In this document: one piece after another, positions 49,447-59,054 of the stretch
Position numbering within the stretch: position 1 is the stretch's first letter
Layout of the letters: the number at the start of each line of letters is the position of its first letter
Origin: Clostridiaceae bacterium
GTDB lineage: Bacteria > Bacillota > Clostridia > Lachnospirales > Lachnospiraceae
Direction of reading: 5' to 3'
DNA: 64,000 bases
NCBI GenBank assembly: GCA_910575795.1
Contig: CAJTGE010000007.1
Location: 124,226-188,225 of the forward strand
Translations under genes and position numbers: made by a program
The notes under the pieces: model-generated
The model's database searches: none
What the model saw: only the letters and a program-made list of their open reading frames with translations
Told to the model about the DNA's origin: nothing

Positions 49447-51519
49447 ATGGACATGAGAGCAGGGGATTATCTACAGATTATAAAGGAATATCACATATCA
49501 TGGCTGTGCTGGCGGCTCCTTTACGCAGGGAAAATAAAGCTGCTTTGCCATGTGGCGCAGGCAGAACGTTTTTTTAAAACAGGGCATTTCAGCCTCAAGA
49601 CACGGCATTCCGGCCGCCACGGGAAAAAGGGCGGGCCTGGGGATGGGGACAGGGACAGCAGGCTGGACATGCTGTCCTTTGATATCCGCAGCCTGCAGGC
49701 ATGCGTCAGGGGGATTGGCGAAGCGGATCAGGAGAGGCTGCTCCGGCAGGCCGGCCAGGCGGCGGAAGGGAAAATAACCGCCTTTTCCAGCCGGATCCTG
49801 GATTACGGCAGCCCCATCCGCTGGAACGTAAACCCGGTCACAGGATGCCTGGTGGACATGCGTTTAAAATGGTACGAGATTCCGGATTTCGATCCAAAGC
49901 GGGGCGATATCAAGGTCATATGGGAGGCCTCCCGGCTTACCCATTTTTACGTCTTTGCCAGGGCATACCTGCTCACAGGGGACGAACGGTATTACAGGGC
50001 GTTTTCCGCTCAGTTGGGGAGCTGGCTGGAAAGGAACCCATCCGGGTACGGGCCCAACTATAAGTGTGGGCAGGAATGCGGCCTGCGCATGATCAATGCA
50101 TGGATGGTCTACTCCATTTTTAAGGAATGCGGGTGTATTTCACCAGGGGATAAAAGAAATATGGAGGAGCTGATCCGGCGCTGCTACCGGAAGATCTGCT
50201 CCGACTTTTTTTACGCGCGTCGCTGTATCCGGAATAACCATACGCTGTCTGAGCTGTGCGGGATGATCCTGGGGGCGTGGTGCTTCGGGGAAGAGGCGCG
50301 GCTCAAAAAGGCGTACCGCTGGCTGAATGAGGAGATCCGGAGGCAGTTTTTCGCGGACGGGGGCTACCGTCAGTATTCCTACACATATCAGAGGCTGGCC
50401 CTGCAGCTCATGGAATTTGTTTTGAAAATCGAACCCCTGACAGGGTATGGGCTGGAAAAAGAAAACCGGGAGCGGCTGGCGAAAAGCGCGGCGATGCTGT
50501 ACCAGCTCCAGAATGAAGACGGGGACGTCCCGAATTACGGATCCAACGACGGGGCGCTGATTTTCCCGGTGCATTCCTGTTCCTACCGTGATTTCCGGCC
50601 TGTGGTGGACGGGATCATGAAGGGCATAAAAGGAAAAAGCCTCTATCCGCCGGGAGCGTATGAGGAAGAAGCGCTGTGGTTCCTACCGGGAAAAAGCAGC
50701 GCCGCCGGGGAGACGGCGCATCATCTCGTAAATGAGAGTGGATTATTCAGCGCCCGCTTTTCTCATAGTGACGCGCTAGGTCCAAACCATATACAGAAAG
50801 AACTGTGGCGTCCCGCAGGGCTGGAGCGGAAGAGCCGGATCTATCCGGACTGCGGGTGCTATATGATGCGGCGCGGGAACACGATGGCGGTTTTATACCA
50901 TCAAAGCTTTGATTCACGCCCGGCCCAGATGGATCAGCTCCACCTGGATCTGTGGGTACAGGGAGTGAATATCCTCTGCGACAGCGGGATCTATTCCTAT
51001 GCAGAGGAGGAAGGGAAAAAGCTTGCCCTCACCGGGAGCCATAATACGGTAAAAGTGAAGGGGACGGAGCAGATGCGAAAAACCGGCGCCTTTTTGATAT
51101 ATGGATGGCCGCGCAGCAAGATCCTGGCCGCGGATGAAAACCGGTTTTGCGGGAGGATGGTTTCCGTGAACGGCTACGCGCATCAGCGGGACGTGTCTTA
51201 TAAGGGGCAAAGGATCCTGATACGGGATACAGTGGAAGCAGCCGGAAGAAGCGGGAAACATGGTTGCGGACCGTTTCCGGAGTACGCGGTTTTATTCCAT
51301 ACGCCCTGCAGAGTAAGGCAGAAAGAGGACAGGGTGGAGCTGCTCTGGGATGGGGATGTCCTTGCGACACTGAAAAGCGACAGCAGAACGATAAAAACCA
51401 GGCCCTGTTACAGGAGCCTTTTTTATTTGGAGAAAGAGAACATAACGGAGATATATATGACACCGGGGAAAGGAGAGACGGTCACGGAAATCGTGATCGC
51501 AGAAGAAACAGATGGTTAA
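49447..51519 (+). CDS. Heparinase II/III (alginate-lyase-like) family protein
   Basis: About 690 residues. An N-terminal alpha/alpha-barrel (RWNVNPVTGCLVDMRLKWYE, WEASRLTHFYVFARAYLLTG, RNNHTLSELCGMILGAWCFG) is followed by the heparinase II/III C-terminal beta-sandwich (HLDLWVQGVNILCDSGIYSY, LTGSHNTVKVKGTEQMRKTG). Such lyases cleave uronic-acid polysaccharides by beta-elimination. There is no signal peptide, which is usual for the copies within capsule loci and suggests action on the nascent or lipid-linked chain, or a non-lyase role. A UDP-sugar dehydrogenase follows and overlaps by eight bases, consistent with uronic acid in the polymer. Start is at one of several closely spaced codons (49441-49453). 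Confidence 0.87.
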   Translation: MDMRAGDYLQIIKEYHISWLCWRLLYAGKIKLLCHVAQAERFFKTGHFSLKTRHSGRHGKKGGPGDGDRDSRLDMLSFDIRSLQACVRGIGEADQERLLRQAGQAAEGKITAFSSRILDYGSPIRWNVNPVTGCLVDMRLKWYEIPDFDPKRGDIKVIWEASRLTHFYVFARAYLLTGDERYYRAFSAQLGSWLERNPSGYGPNYKCGQECGLRMINAWMVYSIFKECGCISPGDKRNMEELIRRCYRKICSDFFYARRCIRNNHTLSELCGMILGAWCFGEEARLKKAYRWLNEEIRRQFFADGGYRQYSYTYQRLALQLMEFVLKIEPLTGYGLEKENRERLAKSAAMLYQLQNEDGDVPNYGSNDGALIFPVHSCSYRDFRPVVDGIMKGIKGKSLYPPGAYEEEALWFLPGKSSAAGETAHHLVNESGLFSARFSHSDALGPNHIQKELWRPAGLERKSRIYPDCGCYMMRRGNTMAVLYHQSFDSRPAQMDQLHLDLWVQGVNILCDSGIYSYAEEEGKKLALTGSHNTVKVKGTEQMRKTGAFLIYGWPRSKILAADENRFCGRMVSVNGYAHQRDVSYKGQRILIRDTVEAAGRSGKHGCGPFPEYAVLFHTPCRVRQKEDRVELLWDGDVLATLKSDSRTIKTRPCYRSLFYLEKENITEIYMTPGKGETVTEIVIAEETDG

Positions 51520-52732
51520 TGTGGTCGGATTAGGATATATCGGGCTGCCAACGGCCCTGATGCTGGCTGCCAACGGCGTGGAAGTGACGGGGACAGATTA
51601 TAACCGGGAACTGGTGGAAACGCTGAACCGGGGAAAAACGACATTTAAGGAAGACGGGCTGGATGAGCTCTTTAAAGAGGCGGTGAAAAGCGGGATCCGT
51701 TTTTCAGAAGAATATATCAGTACAGATATGTACATCATCTCCGTCCCCACCCCGTATGACAAGGCGAGCAAAAAGATCGACGCCTCCTATGTGACAGCGG
51801 CGGTGAAAAACGTGCTGGAGGTCTGCCAAAAAGGCGCGACGCTGGTGATCGAGTCCACGGTATCTCCGGGGACGATCGACCGCTTTGTGCGCCCGGCCAT
51901 TGAGGAAAAGGGCCTGGCCGTGGGGAAGGATATCCATCTCGCCCATGCGCCGGAGCGGATTATTCCGGGAAATATGGTGTATGAGTTAAAGCACAATTCA
52001 CGGACCATCGGCGCGGACGAGCGGGAAGTTGGTGAACGGGTGAAGCGGCTGTACGCGTCCTTCTGCGAGGGGGAGATTGTGGTAACGGATATCCGCACCG
52101 CGGAGATGACGAAGGTGGTGGAGAACACGTTCCGGGATATCAACATCGCCTTTGCGAATGAGCTGGCGAAGATCTGCCGTTCGGACAGCATGGATGTGTA
52201 TGAGATCATCCGCATCGCGAACATGCACCCCAGGGTGAATATCCTGTCGCCGGGGCCTGGGGTCGGCGGGCACTGTATCTCCGTGGATCCATGGTTTTTG
52301 GTGGGCGATTACCCGGGGCTGGCGAACATCATCCTGGCGGCGAGGAAGATCAATGACGGGATGCCGGAATTCGTGCTGGGGCGGATTTATGAGATTATGA
52401 AAACGGAAGGGATCACGGACGTATCCCGCGTGGGGCTTTACGGGCTGACGTATAAGGAAGACGTAGACGACATGCGCGAGAGCCCGACGCTGCAGATGCT
52501 GGAATGTATGGAACGCCACCTGGCGGGCGGGAGAGTGAAAGTGTATGACCCGTATATTGAGGCGGATGTTGTGGCGAACCAGTACCATGGGCTGGACGCA
52601 TTTCTGGAGGATGTGGATCTGGTGGTTGTGATGGTGGGGCACGAGGAAATACGGGAGAATGAAGAAAAACTAAGAGAAAAAGTCGTGCTCGATACAAGGA
52701 ATATATGTAAATTGTGCTGTTATCATTTATAA
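51512..52732 (+). CDS. Nucleotide-sugar dehydrogenase (UDP-hexosaminuronate type)
   Basis: 406 residues. The NAD-binding motif is near the start (VVGLGYIGLPTALMLAANGV). The central domain has ERIIPGNMVYELKHNSRTIG and TEMTKV-like contacts (TAEMTKVVENTFRDINIAFA), and the catalytic Cys is in GGHCISVDPWFL. It oxidises the C6 alcohol of a UDP-sugar to a carboxylate in two NAD-dependent steps. The pattern is closest to WecC-type UDP-ManNAc dehydrogenases, but UDP-GlcNAc or UDP-Gal derivatives are possible. It is the last gene of the high-GC left half of the locus; composition drops sharply after it. Confidence 0.92.
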   Translation: MVNVVGLGYIGLPTALMLAANGVEVTGTDYNRELVETLNRGKTTFKEDGLDELFKEAVKSGIRFSEEYISTDMYIISVPTPYDKASKKIDASYVTAAVKNVLEVCQKGATLVIESTVSPGTIDRFVRPAIEEKGLAVGKDIHLAHAPERIIPGNMVYELKHNSRTIGADEREVGERVKRLYASFCEGEIVVTDIRTAEMTKVVENTFRDINIAFANELAKICRSDSMDVYEIIRIANMHPRVNILSPGPGVGGHCISVDPWFLVGDYPGLANIILAARKINDGMPEFVLGRIYEIMKTEGITDVSRVGLYGLTYKEDVDDMRESPTLQMLECMERHLAGGRVKVYDPYIEADVVANQYHGLDAFLEDVDLVVVMVGHEEIRENEEKLREKVVLDTRNICKLCCYHL

Positions 52733-52754
52733 AGAAATAAGAGGTCACTTTCTC

Positions 52755-53336
52755 ATGAATGCAATCAATCTATATCGAAAAGCACGGTGGTGTTATTTAC
52801 ATCATATCCCATTACTGCCGCAGTTTTTTAAAGGGCTTACGTTTGTCCTTTATAATACGGTTATTCCGTATACAACAAGAGTTGGAAAAGATACAAAATT
52901 TGCATATGGCGGCATGGGATGTGTCATTAACAGAAGAAGCGTAATAGGAGACAGAGTTCTTATTGGGCAGAATACGACAATCGGAAGATCGCTGGATCCG
53001 GATGATTACCCAATCATAGGAAATGATGTATATATTTCAGCCGGAGCGAGGATCATAGGGAAAATCCATGTCGGAAATAACGTGATTATTGGCGCAAATG
53101 CCGTTGTCAATAAAGATGTCGGGGACAATTGTATTGTAGCGGGAGTTCCCGCGAAGATCATCAGGAAAATTGATGTCCCGATATGGACATTGCTGAAAAA
53201 TATCCATTTTTCATCCCCATCAGAACCGGGGGTGGTACAGAATAGAACGACATATATAATTGCCTGGGCATATGTATTCATTTTCGGATTTATGGAAGTG
53301 TCTTTTCATCCGGAAAGGGAGGTACCGTATGCTTAA
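52755..53336 (+). CDS. Hexapeptide-repeat acyltransferase (serine acetyltransferase-like)
   Basis: 193 residues. N-terminal helices (LYRKARWCYLHHIPLLPQFF) then left-handed beta-helix: MGCVINRRSVIGDRVLIGQN, DVYISAGARIIGKIHVGNNV, IIGANAVVNKDVGDNCIVAG, ending VPAKIIRKI. This CysE-like form in capsule loci usually O-acetylates a sugar of the repeat unit. The segment that holds CysE's catalytic HTRH-type residues is partly missing (CINRRS, no clear His), so substrate and even activity are unsure. The first of the AT-rich genes. Confidence 0.82.
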   Translation: MNAINLYRKARWCYLHHIPLLPQFFKGLTFVLYNTVIPYTTRVGKDTKFAYGGMGCVINRRSVIGDRVLIGQNTTIGRSLDPDDYPIIGNDVYISAGARIIGKIHVGNNVIIGANAVVNKDVGDNCIVAGVPAKIIRKIDVPIWTLLKNIHFSSPSEPGVVQNRTTYIIAWAYVFIFGFMEVSFHPEREVPYA

Positions 53337-54522
53337 TCAAAGTGAAATGCTGCTGGTTCCAAAGATAAAAGAAATTATAGAGGAAGGATATCAGATGAAC
53401 ACAAGTTTTCTTCTGACACATGTCCCAGATCCAAAGACAAATAAGCGTATAAAAGTATTTAAGAGTTATGGAAATACCAGTGTTATATGTAGCAGACGAA
53501 AAAGCCAGGATATATGGGAGCCCGTATATTCGGATGTAAAGCATTATATCTATGACTTTGATCTTCCGGCATCCCAACATATTATTAAGAGATATTTTGT
53601 ATCAAAACAGTATCAGAAGGCGGCCCTGAAAAGGCTGAATAAATTGCAGCCGGATGTAATATATGCCGATGGAATGGATTCCTTACTGATTGCGGCAAAA
53701 TATAAAAGAAAACACAGGTTAAAGCTGTTTTACGATGTGGCAGATTTGAGGGAGTCATATATTGAGGAGTCAGATAATCTCATAAAAAGAGCAGTAAATT
53801 TTATTATAAAAAAAATCGAGAAAAGGTGTTTCCAGAATGTGGACTATCTTGTGGTGACATCCGAAAAATTTTATGAAGTATATTACCATAAGCTGATTCG
53901 TCATGACAGAGTAATATATATTCCAAATGCGCCGGATACGGAAGTATTTAAGGGATATCAAAAGAAATCAAAAGGAGATTTCACGGTTGGGTTTATAGGA
54001 GGAATTCGTTATCTGGCTCAGATGAAGATGCTGGTTGACGCAGCAGGAAAATGTGGCTGTAATGTCATTTTTGCAGGAGCAGGCGGAACATCAGAGGATT
54101 ACAGGGGCATATCCGAATATTGTGAAAATAAGCCATTCGTACGATTCACAGGAAAGTACGATTATCAAAAGGATATTGCCAGGCTGTATGGAATGGTGGA
54201 CTGTGTATATGCTGTTTATAACGCAGATAATCCAAATGTCAGGATTGCCCTTCCCAATAAACTGTATGAATCCATCCTGTGTGGGCTTCCGATTATTGTT
54301 GCCAAAGGTACATATCTCTCAGAACTTGTAGAAAAATGGGGTGTGGGGGTATCGGTAAGCCATACGGACGCAGAAGAACTGGCAGCAGCGTTGCGCCGTC
54401 TGAAGGAGGATACTGTTTTAAGGGGCGATATTGTGCAGCACTGTAAAGAAATAAAGGATTCGGTCTGCATAGAGAGGTTCCACGAAAGGATAGAGAAGAT
54501 TTTTGGCAGCGATCATGCATGA
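53329..54522 (+). CDS. GT4-family glycosyltransferase
   Basis: 397 residues. The N-terminal half is divergent (RIKVFKSYGNTSVICSRRKS, KLFYDVADLRESYI). The donor domain reads RVIYIPNAPDTEVFKGYQKK, FTVGFIGGIRYLAQMKMLVD, FAGAGGTSEDYRGI and LPNKLYESILCGLPIIVAKG. It adds one sugar to the lipid-linked repeat unit. The ATG at 53329 follows GGGAGG by seven bases and overlaps the preceding gene by eight bases; the longer open frame lies within that gene. Donor and acceptor are unknown. Confidence 0.88.
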   Translation: MLNQSEMLLVPKIKEIIEEGYQMNTSFLLTHVPDPKTNKRIKVFKSYGNTSVICSRRKSQDIWEPVYSDVKHYIYDFDLPASQHIIKRYFVSKQYQKAALKRLNKLQPDVIYADGMDSLLIAAKYKRKHRLKLFYDVADLRESYIEESDNLIKRAVNFIIKKIEKRCFQNVDYLVVTSEKFYEVYYHKLIRHDRVIYIPNAPDTEVFKGYQKKSKGDFTVGFIGGIRYLAQMKMLVDAAGKCGCNVIFAGAGGTSEDYRGISEYCENKPFVRFTGKYDYQKDIARLYGMVDCVYAVYNADNPNVRIALPNKLYESILCGLPIIVAKGTYLSELVEKWGVGVSVSHTDAEELAAALRRLKEDTVLRGDIVQHCKEIKDSVCIERFHERIEKIFGSDHA

Positions 54523-54549
54523 TATAAATAGATTGGAAGGTTATAAGGT

Positions 54550-55524
54550 TTGAAACAAAAGGTATTAATATCAATTGATACAGAAGGGCCAGCGGGAAAC
54601 ATGCCTGTAGAGTCGCTTATATATGGGAAAACAGTAGATGGGAGAGAATATGGAATTCATTATCTTATGGATTTGTTTGATCATTATGGTGCGAAAGGAT
54701 TATTTTTTGTGGATATTGCTGAAGCATGGGAATGTGGGAAAGATAAAATAGAAAACGTTTTAAGAGATATTGACAGGAGAGGGCATGATATAGGAGTCCA
54801 TTTACATCCGGATCGTATGGCAGATAACAATCGAAGATATCTTTGGCAATATAGTTATGAAGAACAATATAAAATGCTTTTTAAATGTACAGAATTTTAT
54901 GAAAAGGTTCTTCATAGAAAGCCGTTATCATTCAGAGCCGGCAGATATGGGGCTGACAATCAGACAATCGGAATATTGTCGGAATTAGGATACAAATATG
55001 AAATGAGCGGATTTTGTGGAAATCGTTTTTGCAAAATGGATGCTGTTATTGCAGGAAACAAAGTAATAAAGATTGGGGATACGGGATTAACAGAAGTGCC
55101 TGTCACATCATATAAGAGTTTTTCAAATCCACTATACAGCAGGTTTGATAAGATTGACTGTAGTATGGATACAAACGAGTTTGTACGGGTTATGAAGCGG
55201 ATTGAGTCATATGGCAGTGTTGATATAGTCAGCTTTTTCGTACATAGCTTTTCGGCGCTCAACTGGAGAAGAAATCCAGAAGCTCCTGTCCTGGATAAAA
55301 TCCAGAACAGAAGATTAATCGAAAAATTGGAATGGATTCGGAAAGAATCGGGTTTTGAGTATATTTCAGAAAGTGACATACCTCAGGAAACAACAGATAG
55401 TGAAAACAGGGAAGGCGGCTTAGACAGAGGAATATTAGATGTGTCAAATGGGATTGTGCCGTATTGGTTTTTTATAAAAAGAGCAATGTCTGTACTCAGG
55501 GCAAAAGTAATAAGAAATGTATAA
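54550..55524 (+). CDS. Polysaccharide-deacetylase-like protein (NodB fold)
   Basis: 324 residues from a TTG at 54550 (VLISIDTEGPAGN follows at once). NodB-type motifs: the first Asp in SIDTEG, the metal-binding His pair in DIGVHLHPD, and RAGRYGADNQTIGILSELGY. The CE4 family removes acetyl groups from sugars of peptidoglycan, chitin or exopolysaccharide. No signal peptide, so it would act inside the cell on precursors, as is common in capsule loci. The C-terminal half (SVDIVSFFVHSFSALNWRRN) is typical of these locus-bound forms. Confidence 0.8.
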   Translation: MKQKVLISIDTEGPAGNMPVESLIYGKTVDGREYGIHYLMDLFDHYGAKGLFFVDIAEAWECGKDKIENVLRDIDRRGHDIGVHLHPDRMADNNRRYLWQYSYEEQYKMLFKCTEFYEKVLHRKPLSFRAGRYGADNQTIGILSELGYKYEMSGFCGNRFCKMDAVIAGNKVIKIGDTGLTEVPVTSYKSFSNPLYSRFDKIDCSMDTNEFVRVMKRIESYGSVDIVSFFVHSFSALNWRRNPEAPVLDKIQNRRLIEKLEWIRKESGFEYISESDIPQETTDSENREGGLDRGILDVSNGIVPYWFFIKRAMSVLRAKVIRNV

Positions 55525-55540
55525 GGAACGGGTATGTATA

Positions 55541-56710
55541 ATGAAAATTTTATATGTAACATTTATTACCCCGTCAGAACATTTTGGCGGAGGTATTGCG
55601 ATATTACAATCTCTTTATTCGCTGTGTAGTTTTGCTGAAGTTGATTATGTGGGACCTGAATTTGACATAAATGAGTTTCAGGCATATGGAATAAAGCCGT
55701 CAAAGATTTTTCTGGTTGAAAGAAATAAGAATTTATTAATACAGGGATTGAACCTTCTTTTTCGCGGAATATCTACAAGCTATTATGACGGATGGAAAGG
55801 AATTACAGAGCAGTTAGAGGAAGAGTCATATGACTGTGTTTATTTAGATTTGACCAGACAGGATTTTGTTTTAAAATGGGCAAAAAGACGTGGAATACCA
55901 TCTATTGTGCGTTCCCAGAATGTAGAGGCAGATTATTTTGAAGCGTTATACAGACAACAGAAAAATCTGGCATCTTATATACATAAAATTGTAGGGAAAA
56001 AATCTGAAAGGAATTGTGTTAAATTTGCAGACAGAGTAGCTGTGCTGACAAACAGTGACAAAAAGCGCTTTATAGAGTTATATGGTTTTAACCAGAGCCA
56101 TTATCCGATGTTCCCTACATGTGTGAAGCATTTTGAAGGAAGTGGTGTAGAACAGGAAAAATTGCCGGAACCTTTTATAGCAATAACAGGCTCTTTTTGG
56201 TTCGGTCCGAATGCAAGCGGTACGGAATGGTTTCTTGATAAGGTTTGGAGACATGTTGGAAAAACGGTCATAGAGAAGTACAATCTTGTTATAGCTGGAG
56301 CGGCGCCAAATAAGAGAATACGGGAATTGGCAAATGAACTGCGGAATGTTTATATTTATGAAAATCCTGAAAAAATAGATGTTTATTATCAAAAGGCTTC
56401 CATCTATGTCGCACCGATTTTTTACGGCGCAGGAATGAAAGTAAAGATCGCAGAAGCATTATCATGCGGATTACCCGTGATAACGACACAACATGCGCTG
56501 GCTGGATATGAAGCTGCAAAAAATGATATTTATATTGGGGAAACAGAGGAACAATTCTTAGAACATTTAGAAACGATATCCAATTTATCAATCGAACAAT
56601 TTGAAAAGAAAAGGAAGGATATTGTCTCTGTTTTTGAAAGCAATTTTAGTTTCCGGGTTTCTTCACAAATTCTTTATAAAATAGTATCTGATCTGCTCCA
56701 GACGAAATGA
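55541..56710 (+). CDS. GT4-family glycosyltransferase
   Basis: 389 residues. MKILYVTFITPSEHFGGGIA at the start, IPSIVRSQNVEADYFEALYR in the acceptor domain, and a donor domain with FIAITGSFWFGPNASGTEWF, NLVIAGAAPNKRIREL and YVAPIFYGAGMKVKIAEALS with CGLPVITT. The start at 55541 is preferred over 55517 by similarity, although both are open. Overlap or near-overlap with both neighbours shows a single operon. Confidence 0.9.
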   Translation: MKILYVTFITPSEHFGGGIAILQSLYSLCSFAEVDYVGPEFDINEFQAYGIKPSKIFLVERNKNLLIQGLNLLFRGISTSYYDGWKGITEQLEEESYDCVYLDLTRQDFVLKWAKRRGIPSIVRSQNVEADYFEALYRQQKNLASYIHKIVGKKSERNCVKFADRVAVLTNSDKKRFIELYGFNQSHYPMFPTCVKHFEGSGVEQEKLPEPFIAITGSFWFGPNASGTEWFLDKVWRHVGKTVIEKYNLVIAGAAPNKRIRELANELRNVYIYENPEKIDVYYQKASIYVAPIFYGAGMKVKIAEALSCGLPVITTQHALAGYEAAKNDIYIGETEEQFLEHLETISNLSIEQFEKKRKDIVSVFESNFSFRVSSQILYKIVSDLLQTK

Positions 56711-56743
56711 TGATTTGCAGTTCATATTTTTTTATGAGGAAAG

Positions 56744-57976
56744 ATGATAATGATAATTCAAAATAGAAAAATAAATAATATTATCAGAACGGTAGGAATT
56801 TTTATATTCATGTTTATTTATTTTACACCGGAATATGTAACAGGTTTTATTAATAAAAGCCCTGGACTTGATTCTATGCATTCTTTTTTTAAAATTTTTA
56901 GTTTTATAATAGTATATGCTTCAGGAAAATATATAAAGATATCAGTTCCGGCTATTTTTGTAATCCTTAATTCTGTGATTATTTTTATTTCACAGTATGT
57001 GAATGGCGGGAGCGTTATGATTTCTGTTTCCTGGCTCATAACATATCTTACTATGTACCGATTAGTGGAAAAATATTATGAATGCAATGAGATAATACTT
57101 TTAAAAGGTATCTATTATTATTTTTTAACAATTTCCCTTTTGAATTTTTTAACACTGCTTCTGTTTCCGGAAGGAGTATTTGATGGGCCGCATTCCTTTT
57201 CCAAAAAGGCCAATTTTCTTTTGGGAAGTTATAATGGTTTTATTGAATATTATTTTACAGGAATTCTTGCAGGATATCTGCTTACTAGAAGACAGTGTAA
57301 AAAAATGTCTATTTCATGGTATGTATTATGGTTGATTAGTTTTTTATCAATTGGCTTTATCAGAGTTTCAGCAACATCCATGATGGGAATGATTTTATTG
57401 GCGTTTTCCTTTTGCTTTATGCATACAAGATATATTAAAAAAATTTTAAATATGGGTACATACACGGTATTTATACTTATATTTTTTATCTTTATTGTTC
57501 TGCTTCGCCAGAATATATGGATTGTATCTGTAGTGTCGGATATGTTTGCTAAAAGCAGTACCTTTTCAGGGAGAGCAACGGTCTGGGACGCAGCATTGAA
57601 ATTAATAAAGGAACATTTTATTTGGGGAAATGGTATGCAGGCGATTGAGACCTTAAGAGAAAATCTGGCAGGAACGTCACAGGCGCATAATATCATTCTC
57701 ACCCGCTTCTATCAGACAGGCGTGATTGGGGCAACGATAGAATTCAGTTTCTTTTTTTATGTTATGTCTAAAACCAAAAGAATAAAAGATATGGACATAA
57801 AATTTTTCTTTGAAGCAATAACAGGGGTATCATTGTTAATGGGAATGTTTGAATCCAGAAGCACTGGTATTATTTTCCTGAATTTATGTCTTATATTTTA
57901 TTGTTCAAAACAATATGAAAATCGTATAAATAAAAAAAATGTGTATCAGGGTATATTGCAATATTCAATAAACTAA
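56744..57976 (+). CDS. wzy: O-antigen polymerase/ligase-like membrane protein (Wzy)
   Basis: 410 residues, strongly hydrophobic, about 10-12 helices. The large extracellular loop has the Wzy_C pattern: SSTFSGRATVWDAALKLIKE, HFIWGNGMQAI and SQAHNIILTRFYQTGVIGAT. Wzy joins lipid-linked repeat units on the outer face of the membrane. Sequence is very AT-rich (many AAA, ATA, TTT), among the lowest GC in the window. The pairing with the flippase gene two genes later identifies a Wzx/Wzy-dependent pathway. Confidence 0.85.
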   Translation: MIMIIQNRKINNIIRTVGIFIFMFIYFTPEYVTGFINKSPGLDSMHSFFKIFSFIIVYASGKYIKISVPAIFVILNSVIIFISQYVNGGSVMISVSWLITYLTMYRLVEKYYECNEIILLKGIYYYFLTISLLNFLTLLLFPEGVFDGPHSFSKKANFLLGSYNGFIEYYFTGILAGYLLTRRQCKKMSISWYVLWLISFLSIGFIRVSATSMMGMILLAFSFCFMHTRYIKKILNMGTYTVFILIFFIFIVLLRQNIWIVSVVSDMFAKSSTFSGRATVWDAALKLIKEHFIWGNGMQAIETLRENLAGTSQAHNIILTRFYQTGVIGATIEFSFFFYVMSKTKRIKDMDIKFFFEAITGVSLLMGMFESRSTGIIFLNLCLIFYCSKQYENRINKKNVYQGILQYSIN

Positions 57977-57989
57977 GAGGATAATTAAA

Positions 57990-59045
57990 ATGAAGAAAAA
58001 AATATATATTGCTCATGAAATTGGTATCAGATCGCACTTTGAAGCATTATACCAATGTGCGTCTGAATATGGATACAATATCAGCGAGCAGATTATTTTA
58101 AGTCCGCGTCAATATATAAGAACCTGCGGTCGAAAAATTTTGCGGGAGAGAGATTTTATAGGAGCGTTAAAAACATTTATAGCGAGAATTCATTTCTTTT
58201 TTATGAGAGGGAACATTTTGATCGTCGCTTTAGCGCCATATTCTGAGCTTTTATCCAGATATAGGTTTGTATATAAGAGAAACAAAGCTTTTTATATGAC
58301 ATCATGGCCATATTGGGACGGAAAATTTTTTCCTCTTGGTAAGGCGGAATATAAAAATTCATTTGAATATACTTTAAAAAACTATTTTAAAGGTGCGTTT
58401 TGTGTTAATAAAAGTGCATATACAGCAATGAAAAATTATTTTCAGAAGATTGCCTTAGTGAATCACTCCGTAGATACATCGGCTTACCGGAGGAATATAA
58501 ACCGTTCAGGAGGAGAGGCGTACAGGAGATATATTTTCATGGGAAGGTATACGGATGTAAAAAATGTGCGTTTGATTTTAAAATGGCTTCGGGTAAACAG
58601 AGAGCTTAAGCTTGAGTTCACTTTTTGCGGGCAAGGCGAATTAGAAAGAGAGATCGACGAATATATAAATGAGGATTCCAGGGTAATTAATATTGGATAT
58701 AATAAAACAGCAGATATCCAGCAGTTTCTTTGTGAATACGATTTCTTGGTTTTGCCATCTAAATTTGAACCCTTTGGAATTGTATTGATAGAGGCGCTGG
58801 CATCTGGCGTACCGTGTATCGTATCAAATGCCACAGGGCCAGGCGAGGTGATAGAGAATGGTTCAGACGGTTTTGTGTTTGATTTGTCTGAAGAAGAGAC
58901 AGGATTTGATACCGTTATGAAAAAAAGTCTGCTAATTACTGACGAAGAATTAATTATGATGAAAAACAATGCAATTCAAACAAGCTTGCAATATGATTCA
59001 GGCAATATTATTAAGCGGTGGATACAGCTAATTGAAGAATCTTAG
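57990..59045 (+). CDS. GT4-family glycosyltransferase
   Basis: 351 residues. The N-terminal part is short and divergent (IYIAHEIGIRSHFEALYQCA, FYMTSWPYWDGKFFPLGKAE). The donor domain has YIFMGRYTDVKNVRLILKWL, FTFCGQGELEREIDEYI and FLVLPSKFEPFGIVLIEALA with the EX7E motif, then SGVPCIVSNATGPGEVIENG. It is the third sugar transferase in the AT-rich cassette; specificity is unknown. Confidence 0.9.
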   Translation: MKKKIYIAHEIGIRSHFEALYQCASEYGYNISEQIILSPRQYIRTCGRKILRERDFIGALKTFIARIHFFFMRGNILIVALAPYSELLSRYRFVYKRNKAFYMTSWPYWDGKFFPLGKAEYKNSFEYTLKNYFKGAFCVNKSAYTAMKNYFQKIALVNHSVDTSAYRRNINRSGGEAYRRYIFMGRYTDVKNVRLILKWLRVNRELKLEFTFCGQGELEREIDEYINEDSRVINIGYNKTADIQQFLCEYDFLVLPSKFEPFGIVLIEALASGVPCIVSNATGPGEVIENGSDGFVFDLSEEETGFDTVMKKSLLITDEELIMMKNNAIQTSLQYDSGNIIKRWIQLIEES

Positions 59046-59054
59046 GAGAACCGG

